DNA from: Winkia neuii subsp. neuii DSM 8576
GTDB lineage: Bacteria; Actinomycetota; Actinomycetes; Actinomycetales; Actinomycetaceae
Assembly (NCBI RefSeq): GCF_000420405.1
Contig: NZ_ATUW01000008.1
Location: forward strand, 1-64,000
Reading direction: 5' to 3'
Length of the DNA stretch: 64,000 nucleotides
Below the pieces are notes generated by a model. The model had not been told where the DNA came from. It did no database searches and saw only the letters and a list, made by a program, of their open reading frames with translations. The position numbers and the translations under genes are program-made. Positions 11,704 to 19,106 of this stretch are shown here, one piece after another; within the stretch, counting starts at the first letter, position 1; each line of letters starts with the position of its first letter.

Positions 11704-11704
11704 G

Positions 11705-12439
11705 CTAGAGTTTGGGCAGCCTCACGATGAGGTATTCGTATTCCTCAGAGTAAATCACCTCGTCTGGTGCCGCAGAACGAATTTCTTCCCATTCCGCCGG
11801 CGAGAAATCGATGTTCGAATCAACGACGTTTCGCCCTCGCACGCACACTATGCCAACCCCACCGGTGCGGGACGCGATTCGCTCATACTCATCCAATAGC
11901 GGTCCGTCGATGTTGGCACTTACTAACTCACGCTGTTTTGAAAGGGCAGCTATCTGCTCTTCGAGGTGAGACGCTTCTTCGCCGCATTGGGACTGTTTCT
12001 GGTTAATTTTGGCCTCAATATCCTGAACCACTGCGCTAGCTTCGCGCAGCTGCTGCTCGAGTTTTTCAGCCCGCTCCAGCTGAGAGAGCGCTGCCGTCTC
12101 GAGTTCCTCGCGCCTGCGCGCCAGCTGCGCCAACTCCCCCTGCAGAGCCGAAAGTTCTTTATGGGAGGCCTGCCCGGAATCGAGACGATCTTGTTGGAGT
12201 TTTTGCCGACTAGTGACTTGATCCACATCATTTTCGGCCGCACGCTGGGCTCTCAGCGCATCGTGTGCGCGAGTCTTGAGCGCCACCTGGGAAGCCAATA
12301 CGGACTTTTTCTCCTTTTCCAACTCACTGATCTGCACCAAAACAGGCATACTTTTCTTCTGGTGCCTGAGTTTGGCGAGCTTTTGGTCCAGTTCTTGTAG
12401 CTCTACCAGTTTGAGCTGTTCAGCTGAGGCTGCCTTCAT
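11705..12439 (-). CDS. Coiled-coil protein with degenerate C-terminal zinc ribbon (CT398/DUF164-like)
   Basis: A 244-aa cytoplasmic protein: a long charged coiled coil (about 10-175) followed by a small C-terminal domain that aligns with the zinc ribbon of the actinobacterial C4-type zinc-ribbon family normally found next to Nif3. In that family the ribbon has two CxxC pairs; here the matching positions read V205, S208, S231 and Y234, so zinc binding through this site looks impossible. The start at 12439 is set by an ATGA overlap with the upstream nif3-like gene; a longer frame to 12502 is rejected. Function unknown; related proteins are structural adaptors of unclear role. Confidence 0.85.
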   Translation of the reverse strand: MKAASAEQLKLVELQELDQKLAKLRHQKKSMPVLVQISELEKEKKSVLASQVALKTRAHDALRAQRAAENDVDQVTSRQKLQQDRLDSGQASHKELSALQGELAQLARRREELETAALSQLERAEKLEQQLREASAVVQDIEAKINQKQSQCGEEASHLEEQIAALSKQRELVSANIDGPLLDEYERIASRTGGVGIVCVRGRNVVDSNIDFSPAEWEEIRSAAPDEVIYSEEYEYLIVRLPKL

Positions 12440-13314
12440 AGTTCCTTCAATTCTGCCGGAAAGTACTCTACCCATGGATCTGTAATGGTATGGGATAAAC
12501 ATATCTGCATACCAAGTCCCTCCCGCTCAAACTGGACACCTAAATCCCTCGCCGCCATAGGTAGCCAAGGGAACTCCGTTGCGAAGTGGGAACCGTTGAT
12601 CAGGGCGGGACCCCCATCTTCAATATGTTCCGAACTCGGGTGGTGACGCAAATCGGACGTGATATACGCCTGCGCTCCAGCTGACCTTGCCCGAGATAAT
12701 AACGAATCGCCGGCCCCTGGCGATACAGCCAGTACCCTAACCTCGGAATCCAGATCGCCCGCCACGCGAATGGGAGACTTACCGACCGGCAATACGCGGG
12801 CAGCCTGTTCGGCCAAAGTCCGCACCGTGGTGGGTTCCTCTAGCATCCCAACCCGCCCGATCCCTAAAGTGGGTTCGCTCGCTAAAGGCTGAAGCGGGGA
12901 TGCGTGAAAAAGGCCAAATAGGTTTGCCAGCGCTTCACTCACCCCTCGACGCGCGGCATCGGCATTGGTGTGCGCATTCATAAGCGAAATGTGATTAGTA
13001 AGCAAATCCTGAACGATTCTGCCCTTGTAATTCGTTGCCGCCACGAAAGAGGTACCCCGCAAATAAAGAGGATGGTGAGTAACAATCATGTCTGCACCTA
13101 CGCCCAAGGCTTCCCGAACTACGCTCGGTACTATGTCTACGGCAAGCAGGATCTTCGAGACGTCCCAAGCTGGATCCCCAACAATTAGGCCCACTTTGTC
13201 CCACTCCTCGCGAAGCGCTTCAGGGTATAGACGCTCCATTACCCTTAAAACATCCTCGACGCAACTTCGCCTGCCTTGCAGGCTTGTTATTAGTTCAACA
13301 TCAGGAATATACAT
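12436..13314 (-). CDS. Nif3-like dinuclear metal centre protein
   Basis: Conserved hexameric Nif3/YbgI/DUF34 family, often annotated as GTP cyclohydrolase I type 2-like; the true reaction is unsettled. Metal-binding motifs are present: THHPLYLRG near residues 80-88 and AHTNAD near 114-119, plus a C-terminal SHFATEFPWL where most members have GHxxTE. Of the 292 aa the centre holds the usual insertion. The ATG at 13314 has AAGGTG seven bases upstream; a TTG five codons earlier is less likely. It is coupled by ATGA overlap to the coiled-coil gene, the usual actinobacterial pairing. Confidence 0.9.
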   Translation of the reverse strand: MYIPDVELITSLQGRRSCVEDVLRVMERLYPEALREEWDKVGLIVGDPAWDVSKILLAVDIVPSVVREALGVGADMIVTHHPLYLRGTSFVAATNYKGRIVQDLLTNHISLMNAHTNADAARRGVSEALANLFGLFHASPLQPLASEPTLGIGRVGMLEEPTTVRTLAEQAARVLPVGKSPIRVAGDLDSEVRVLAVSPGAGDSLLSRARSAGAQAYITSDLRHHPSSEHIEDGGPALINGSHFATEFPWLPMAARDLGVQFEREGLGMQICLSHTITDPWVEYFPAELKEL

Positions 13315-13417
13315 ACTCACACCTTGCAATATTCATCTTTAGCTGGGCACAATTTATAGGTCGGAAGTGCTTATAGCCCAAAACTAGCATGTTGATCTGT
13401 CCATTAGAGGAGTTCAT

Positions 13418-14785
13418 GTGGGTAAACATCGTGTCGTCATAATCGGTTCGGGATTCGCAGGCCTATTCGCGGCCAAAGCACTGACGAACGAGGACGTTGC
13501 TATCACCTTGATCGACAGGACTTCACACCACCTTTTCCAGCCCTTGCTGTACCAGGTCGCGACCGGGATCTTATCGCCCGGACAAATTGCCCCCTCCACC
13601 CGCGAAATCCTGCACAAGCAAAAGAACGTGCGCGTACTGCTAGGTCTCGTTGAAGATATAGATCCCAAAAATAAGCAAGTAATATGGCGCAATCACACGA
13701 ATCGATATTCGACAGATTACGATTCACTCATAGTTGCCACCGGAGCCGGACAGTCGTATTTTGGCAACGACCAATTTGCCCGCTTTGCCCCCGGTATGAA
13801 AAGCATCGACGATGCTCTCGAGCTGCGAGCCCGGATTTTCGGCGCCTTCGAGCGGGCCGAACTTGAAGAAGACTCAAAGGCCCAACAGCGACTATTGACC
13901 TTCGTAGTAGTTGGTGCGGGGGCGACCGGGGTGGAAATGGCCGGGCAAATCCGCGAATTAGCCTCCCGCACCCTAAAAGGTGAATTCCGAAATGTAAACC
14001 CCGAAGACGCCCGTGTGATCTTGGTTGACGGCGCCTCTACCCCGCTACCGGCTTTTGGCGAAAAACTAGGTGGACGCACCCGGCACGAATTAGAAAAGCT
14101 AGGTGTAGAGGTTCGTATGAACCAACTCGTAACAGATCTAGACGCCGACTCCGTAACTTTGCAGGACAAAGACAAAAATATCGAGGTCATCCCGTGCGTG
14201 TGCAAAGTCTGGGCGGCAGGTGTGCAGGGCTCCGCCCTCGGTAAGAAACTGGCAGCCGCCACGGGGGTAGAACTAGACCGTGCCGGCCGCGTAAAGGTAG
14301 ACGAGCACCTGCAAATACCAGGCTATCGGGACATCTTTGTGGTGGGCGACCTCATGGCCCGCGAGGGCGTACCAGGAGTGGCTCAAGGCGCCATCCAATC
14401 GGGCCGATATGTGGCTAGAGTAATTAGCGCCAGGTTGGCCGGGCGCGAGGTTAGCCCCTTTGAATACTGGGATAAAGGATCTATGGCGACGATCGCCAAG
14501 TTCAGCGCGGTTGCTTCAATTGGAAAGTTTAAGTTCCACGGATTCCCCGCCTGGCTCGCCTGGTGCTTCCTACACCTCCTCTACATCGCCGGATTTAAAG
14601 CCCGAGTAGGTACTCTCTTGCACTGGCTAATTTCTTTTCTTTCCAACGCTCGCTCCGCTCGCACAACCACAAACCAACAACTAGTTGGCAGGCTTGCGCT
14701 TGAACGCTTCGGCACAGGTGCCTCCGGAAAACTCCTGAGAGGCGAAAATCTTCATTTAGATGAGGACACAGATACTGTTAAGTAA
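13418..14785 (+). CDS. ndh: Type II NADH dehydrogenase (NDH-2)
   Basis: Single-subunit, non-proton-pumping NADH:quinone oxidoreductase at the inner face of the membrane. The N-terminal FAD-binding motif VVIIGSGFAGLFAAKAL is at residues 6-22, the second Rossmann motif for NADH is FVVVGAGATGVEMAGQI near 161-177, and the conserved FVVGDLMA box for FAD is present. A hydrophobic, aromatic-rich segment near 370-400 (HGFPAWLAWCFLHLLYIAG) should anchor it to the membrane. The GTG start at 13418 has GAGGAG six bases upstream. It overlaps yaaA by one base. Confidence 0.93.
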   Translation: MGKHRVVIIGSGFAGLFAAKALTNEDVAITLIDRTSHHLFQPLLYQVATGILSPGQIAPSTREILHKQKNVRVLLGLVEDIDPKNKQVIWRNHTNRYSTDYDSLIVATGAGQSYFGNDQFARFAPGMKSIDDALELRARIFGAFERAELEEDSKAQQRLLTFVVVGAGATGVEMAGQIRELASRTLKGEFRNVNPEDARVILVDGASTPLPAFGEKLGGRTRHELEKLGVEVRMNQLVTDLDADSVTLQDKDKNIEVIPCVCKVWAAGVQGSALGKKLAAATGVELDRAGRVKVDEHLQIPGYRDIFVVGDLMAREGVPGVAQGAIQSGRYVARVISARLAGREVSPFEYWDKGSMATIAKFSAVASIGKFKFHGFPAWLAWCFLHLLYIAGFKARVGTLLHWLISFLSNARSARTTTNQQLVGRLALERFGTGASGKLLRGENLHLDEDTDTVK

Positions 14786-15549
14786 TGCTGATTTTACTGC
14801 CCCCATCCGAGGGAAAGACTCGGCCAAATAAGGGCCCAGTATTGGACCTTTCTGAGCTTCAACCGTTTGCGCGGGAATTAGAACAAAGCCGTAGACAGGT
14901 GCTAAAAGAACTTGTCAATACCTCCAAGAGCGAAGAAGCAATGGAAATACTCTCGGTTGGCCCAACCCTTGCTGAAACTGTGGGTGCTAATACCGAGCTC
15001 GAGACGGCTCCCACAGCCCCGGCTTACGCGGTGTATTCCGGCGTCCTTTACGAGGATGGAGGCCTTAGTGCCATAGCTGCTCAGAATGGCCCTTCGCCGC
15101 AGGTCGAGATCTTAGTTTGCTCTGCCCTTTTCGGAGTAGTGGATCTCTTTTCGCGAATTCCCGCATACCGGCTATCAATGGCAGTAAAACTACCCGGGCT
15201 CGGGGCGCTAGCCTCCTACTGGAGGCCACACTTAGAGCCACTGTTGGATGCCCTTGCAGGAGACCAGCTAATTTTGGATTGCCGGTCGGGCCAATACGCC
15301 AAAGCATGGCCGGGCCACAGCCATCATCTTTTTCCGGTCAGAGTGGCCCGAATCAAAAACGGAAAAGAACAAATTGTCTCGCACATGGCAAAAAAGTACC
15401 GTGGGATGGTTGCCGCAGCCCTTTTAAAGCAGGGCCGAGACTGCTCTATTAGCGAAGTCGTGGAGGTTGCCAATTCTCTTCCTGCTGTGTGCCAAGCTCA
15501 GCTGAGAGAGGGATCCAAAGGCAGCTATTTGTCTCTCGTTGTAGGTTAG
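14785..15549 (+). CDS. yaaA: YaaA/DUF328 peroxide-stress family protein
   Basis: Member of the UPF0246/YaaA family. In E. coli YaaA limits free iron and DNA damage during peroxide stress, by an unclear mechanism. The family start MLILLPPSEGK is present at residues 1-11, with AYAVYSGVLY and the C-terminal region typical of actinobacterial members. Length 254 aa is normal. Its ATG overlaps the ndh stop (TAATG), so it is translated with NADH dehydrogenase, a known source of superoxide and peroxide; a functional link is plausible but inferred. Confidence 0.85.
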   Translation: MLILLPPSEGKTRPNKGPVLDLSELQPFARELEQSRRQVLKELVNTSKSEEAMEILSVGPTLAETVGANTELETAPTAPAYAVYSGVLYEDGGLSAIAAQNGPSPQVEILVCSALFGVVDLFSRIPAYRLSMAVKLPGLGALASYWRPHLEPLLDALAGDQLILDCRSGQYAKAWPGHSHHLFPVRVARIKNGKEQIVSHMAKKYRGMVAAALLKQGRDCSISEVVEVANSLPAVCQAQLREGSKGSYLSLVVG

Positions 15550-15658
15550 CTTCACCCTCCGGGCTCCAAGCAGCGTATGTATTAACGAGGGCGGAAATTG
15601 CACCTTAGGCCGCGAAAACTCTTAGATTGCCTAAAAGACGCCCTCGGTACGAGCGCGA

Positions 15659-15664
15659 TAAGAT
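15659..15664 (+). promoter_or_regulatory. -10 element, possible leaderless start for LssY_C gene
   Basis: TAAGAT followed by six bases and the GTG at 15671. The AGAGG touching the GTG is too close to act as a normal ribosome site. Confidence 0.45.
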
Positions 15665-15670
15665 TTAGAG

Positions 15671-17110
15671 GTGTCTAACAGTAAGCAACGAGCCCGCAGG
15701 CTGAGGCAAAGGCAGCAAAAAGCCGGGGTGATCGACAAAATTTTCTTCATCCTTGCCTTTGTTGCCGGCCTCTGGCTAAACATCTTCCTGCTCCTAGAAG
15801 TCTGGTCGCGAGGATGGTGGGCAATATTGCTGGCGCTAATCATTTGGGCGGTGGCCTCCTACCTCACCCTACCCAGGCTTCACTCTATCCTCACTGACAT
15901 CTACGTACCGAATTATTTTATTGGGAGGGCGAGGACCTCAGACGGCTTACTTGGCGACCCAATAAATCTGGCTGCAATGGGGACAGCCCAACAGGTCCAC
16001 GCGGCAATGCGAGGGGCAGGTTGGACTCTTGCCGACCCGATTACGGCCTCGTCTGCACGGAAGATGATTCAATCTACCCTTACCCGCAAGTCTTATCCCG
16101 AGGCCCCCATATCGCCGCTACACCTGTTTGGACGCAAACAAGACTTTGCCTATCAGCAAGAAGTTGACGGCAATCCGAAAGAACGTCACCACGTTCGTTT
16201 CTGGGCGGTTCCCAAAGACTGGCTGCTCCCCGGGGGCCATAGGGTGGACTGGCTAGCAGGTGGAACCTTCGACAAAGCAGTAGGACTTTCAATTTTCACG
16301 CTGCAAGTGACACACAAAATTGACGAAGACACCGACGTGGAACGCGACCATATAGTAGACACAGTGAGGGAGCATATTCCCCAGGTAAAGGTCGATGTAC
16401 TAGAGGACTTTTCAACCGGCTACCACTCCCGCAACGGGGGCGGAGACCAGATCAAGACCGATGGCGATCTTCCGATATTAGATCTTCGCGAAGTAGAGGC
16501 CGAAGAAGTTGACAAACGACGCGCGCAAAAGACCCTCGACAACATGAAAGCCCAAGAAGCGACGGGGGGCAGTACCGATTCTTCGTTTATGGAAGCCTTC
16601 AAACTGCACGGAAATCACTCTCTGTCAGACGCTTCTAAGATAACGAAGGATCTGGCTCAATCTCGACCTCTTTCTGCTTTTCTAGGGGTCGTCACAGTGC
16701 TTGCCTCCGCGGGTATCGGCATCGCTACTTTCGCCTGGACATTGTGGCATTGGGACCATTACGTACATGCCGCGGTAGCAAATGAGATTGTGGAGAAACT
16801 ACCGGTAACGCACGTAAGCGAAGTTGCTCCTCTGTTAGCAACAGTTGGCGGGGCCACGATGGCCGTACTGTTGGGGGTACAGTTTCTGTTGTGCTGGCGC
16901 ATGATGAATGGTTCGCAACTTGCCAGAATCTTCCTTATGGGGGTAATACTCGCCCAACTAGTACTTTTCTCAGTCGGTTATTTCCTATCCTGGCAAGCCG
17001 ATTTCCCGGTAATCGTTTTACATGTAGGCCTGCTCACGATCGCCCTTATGCAACTCTCAGAACCAGACACTAGACGATTCGTCTCGAAACGAGCTTTGGA
17101 ATCAGACTAG
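15671..17110 (+). CDS. Membrane protein with LssY_C-type domain
   Basis: A 479-aa integral membrane protein of unknown function. Two hydrophobic helices lie near residues 22-65, then a soluble domain (about 70-285) with the pattern of the LssY C-terminal family: HVRFWAVP, a glycine-rich turn, GGTFDKAVGLSIFTLQVTHKIDEDTDVERD. A polar linker (285-335) leads to four C-terminal membrane helices (about 337-470). LssY_C domains elsewhere occur fused to PAP2 or DedA proteins; here the domain is embedded between helices. It is followed convergently by hisC with a 9-base overlap. Role unknown. Confidence 0.7.
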   Translation: MSNSKQRARRLRQRQQKAGVIDKIFFILAFVAGLWLNIFLLLEVWSRGWWAILLALIIWAVASYLTLPRLHSILTDIYVPNYFIGRARTSDGLLGDPINLAAMGTAQQVHAAMRGAGWTLADPITASSARKMIQSTLTRKSYPEAPISPLHLFGRKQDFAYQQEVDGNPKERHHVRFWAVPKDWLLPGGHRVDWLAGGTFDKAVGLSIFTLQVTHKIDEDTDVERDHIVDTVREHIPQVKVDVLEDFSTGYHSRNGGGDQIKTDGDLPILDLREVEAEEVDKRRAQKTLDNMKAQEATGGSTDSSFMEAFKLHGNHSLSDASKITKDLAQSRPLSAFLGVVTVLASAGIGIATFAWTLWHWDHYVHAAVANEIVEKLPVTHVSEVAPLLATVGGATMAVLLGVQFLLCWRMMNGSQLARIFLMGVILAQLVLFSVGYFLSWQADFPVIVLHVGLLTIALMQLSEPDTRRFVSKRALESD

Positions 17111-18157
17111 AACCTGGTCCAGTGAATCCAAGAAACGCGAGTTCTCCTCCGGCAAACCGACACTGACGCGAATCCCCTCAGCAAACGGGCGCACCGCAAC
17201 ACCACGCTCCAAGTAAAAGTGGGCAACCTCAGGCACCGATGCGTTGAAAACCTCTGCACCTAGCCAGTAGAAATTAGCCTGCGAAGAAATAACCAGCCCC
17301 ACCTTGGCTAATTCAGCCAGCACGCGCTCTCGCTCAGCTACTAATTTCGCCACGGCTTCAGCGACGGCCTCGCGATTTTGTAGGCTCGCCAGTGCTAGGG
17401 CTTGGCTTGGCGCCGACACCCCAAAAGGCGTAGCCACTGCGCTGATAGCTGAAATTACTTCGCTATGGCCAACCAGATACCCTACTCGGGCGCCGGCGAG
17501 GGCAAAAGCCTTCGAAAAAGTTCGCGCGACAACGACATTTGGAAAATCCTCTAGCTCGCCTACAACGGTACTGACCGGGCCTGCAGAGAAGTCTATGTAG
17601 GCCTCGTCCACAATAACCAGCACCCGCGGGTCCACTGCCCGCAAGAATGCCACAAGGTCGGCATGGGACACCCCCTTGCCCGTAGGATTGTTTGGATTAC
17701 AGATAATAATCGCCCTAGTGCGAGCAGTTATTGCCGCCGCCATTGCCTGCAAATCGTGGACGCCCTCTTTGAGCGGTACTGTCACAGGCTTTGCGCCAGC
17801 GGTCACAGTGGCAATCGGATAGGACTCGAAGGAGCGCCAGGCGAAAAGCACCTCCGCACCGGGTCCAGCTACTGCCGTGAGTGCATGCACCAGCAAGGCA
17901 GAAAGGCCATTACCGCATACAATCTGCTCTGCCTTCACGCCATGGTAGCGCGCTAATTGCTCCCTTAAAGACGTGCAGAAGAGATCGGGATAGTGATTTA
18001 TCTTCTGAAGTGCCAGCCTACCCGCCTCAAGCACCGCCTCCTTAGGTAAGTAAGGATTCTCGTTTGAAGAAAGCTTAATTGCCCCGGCTCCTAGCGGAGT
18101 TTTTCCCGGCTTGTACCTGGGCAAAGAAAGAACTTCCGGACGAAAATAAACACTCAT
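17102..18157 (-). CDS. hisC: Histidinol-phosphate aminotransferase (or aromatic aminotransferase Pat)
   Basis: PLP-dependent class I/II aminotransferase. CNPNNPTG is at residues 153-160, DEAY at 184-187, and the PLP lysine is K216 in ARTFSKAFALAGAR. N-terminal IKLSSNENP is typical of HisC. In actinobacteria, closely similar enzymes (Pat) act on aromatic amino acids, and without neighbouring his genes I cannot decide between them. Length 351 aa. AAGGTGGG precedes the ATG. Its 3' end overlaps the LssY_C gene by 9 bases on the opposite strand. Confidence 0.85.
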   Translation of the reverse strand: MSVYFRPEVLSLPRYKPGKTPLGAGAIKLSSNENPYLPKEAVLEAGRLALQKINHYPDLFCTSLREQLARYHGVKAEQIVCGNGLSALLVHALTAVAGPGAEVLFAWRSFESYPIATVTAGAKPVTVPLKEGVHDLQAMAAAITARTRAIIICNPNNPTGKGVSHADLVAFLRAVDPRVLVIVDEAYIDFSAGPVSTVVGELEDFPNVVVARTFSKAFALAGARVGYLVGHSEVISAISAVATPFGVSAPSQALALASLQNREAVAEAVAKLVAERERVLAELAKVGLVISSQANFYWLGAEVFNASVPEVAHFYLERGVAVRPFAEGIRVSVGLPEENSRFLDSLDQVLV

Positions 18158-18320
18158 ACGCCCACCTTATCCATTTAGTTTCGCAGCCGTATCGAAGTTC
18201 CGACCTGCGACCCAGCGAGCAGAAAAGTACATGGGCCTAGCTACTAGAGGGCGCACCACCAGTTCGAAACTCCCAAGCAAAGTGGGTCCCAATACTGCAC
18301 CCATGCAGAATAATCGGGAC

Positions 18321-18348
18321 AAAAAAGGCCCCGGCTAACGCCGGGACC
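18321..18348 (-). terminator. Intrinsic terminator after tRNA-Val
   Basis: A 9-bp stem (18327-18335 with 18340-18348, one G-U) with a 4-base loop, followed on the minus strand by six T (18326-18321), just downstream of the tRNA 3' end. Confidence 0.9.
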
Positions 18349-18352
18349 TGCC

Positions 18353-18429
18353 TGGTGGGCCCAGAGGGACTCGAACCCCCGACATCCACGGTGTAAACGT
18401 GACGCTCTAGCCAACTGAGCTATAGGCCC
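18353..18429 (-). tRNA. tRNA-Val, anticodon UAC
   Basis: The minus strand folds into a full cloverleaf: acceptor GGGCCTA pairs with TGGGCCC, the D loop contains AGCTCAGTTGGCTAGAGC, the anticodon loop TTTACAC gives anticodon UAC (valine), and the T arm has GGGGGTTCGAGTCCC. The discriminator A and a CCA end (18355-18353) are encoded. The reading frame across it is the familiar tRNA artefact. Confidence 0.97.
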
Positions 18430-18475
18430 TGGAGCCACAACAATAACTTATTGCGACTCAAAAACAAAAATCCTG

Positions 18476-18886
18476 CTATGCACGATCGCGGGTTTGTACC
18501 CTGGTGCCCACCCACTCCGGCGCGACCACGACCGAGGAGGTGGCGTGCAGACCTGCCACCTGAGCTGCGCTTTCGATAGTAAACGGCGAAACATGCCCGG
18601 GCTGATTCGGCTTAGGTGTGATTACCCACACTACCCCTGGACCCGCAAAATTTTGGGTGGCATCGACAAGACAATCCGTGAGGTCGTCGGCCTCCCCGTC
18701 GTCCGCGCGCCACCAAATAATGGCACCGTCGACTAAATCCGCGTAGTCTTCATCTACTAGCTCGTTGCTAGTTTGCTTGGCGATTGCCTCACGCAAAGCT
18801 TCGTCAGCATCTTGATCCCAAAGAAATTCCTGAACAATCTGGTCTTCTTTGAAATCGAGCGGCTTCACAGCCGACTTCTGGGACAC
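18476..18886 (-). CDS. DUF3052 family protein
   Basis: A 136-aa soluble acidic protein of the actinobacterial DUF3052 family, function unknown. Recognisable regions are LDFKEDQIVQEFLWDQDADEA, then AIIWWRADDGEADDLTDCLVDA, and WVITPKP near the end. It lies divergently next to aceE, the arrangement kept in many actinobacteria, which suggests a link to pyruvate metabolism or its control, though none is proven. The GTG at 18886 is chosen because AAGGAG lies just upstream; an ATG at 18931 would add a non-conserved tail. Confidence 0.88.
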   Translation of the reverse strand: MSQKSAVKPLDFKEDQIVQEFLWDQDADEALREAIAKQTSNELVDEDYADLVDGAIIWWRADDGEADDLTDCLVDATQNFAGPGVVWVITPKPNQPGHVSPFTIESAAQVAGLHATSSVVVAPEWVGTRVQTRDRA

Positions 18887-19106
18887 CTTTTTCTCCTTGA
18901 AACAATAAATCGGGTACGTGTCTGTGTTCACTTTACATTGTCAGAAGCCAAGATGGGACATATCACCCTCAGTTGGGACAGGAATATCTCTCTTCAGCCC
19001 GAACTTTTCCGGGACTTATGGCACAATTCAAATTGAACGAGGGACCCTTGTGCCCCTGACGGCAAGGACGCCTTCTTGGCTGATCCTTCAAGAGGAAAGA
19101 GATGAC

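Noticed and set aside
11514-11708. 64-codon plus-strand ORF within rnpB
   Set aside because: Lies on a confident RNase P RNA gene on the other strand.
18353-18429. tRNA-Val as an integration site
   Set aside because: No direct repeat of the tRNA 3' end and no integrase beside it; both flanks are ordinary core genes.
18244-18438. 64-codon ORF across tRNA-Val
   Set aside because: The product contains the well-known tRNA translation artefact; the DNA folds as a tRNA.
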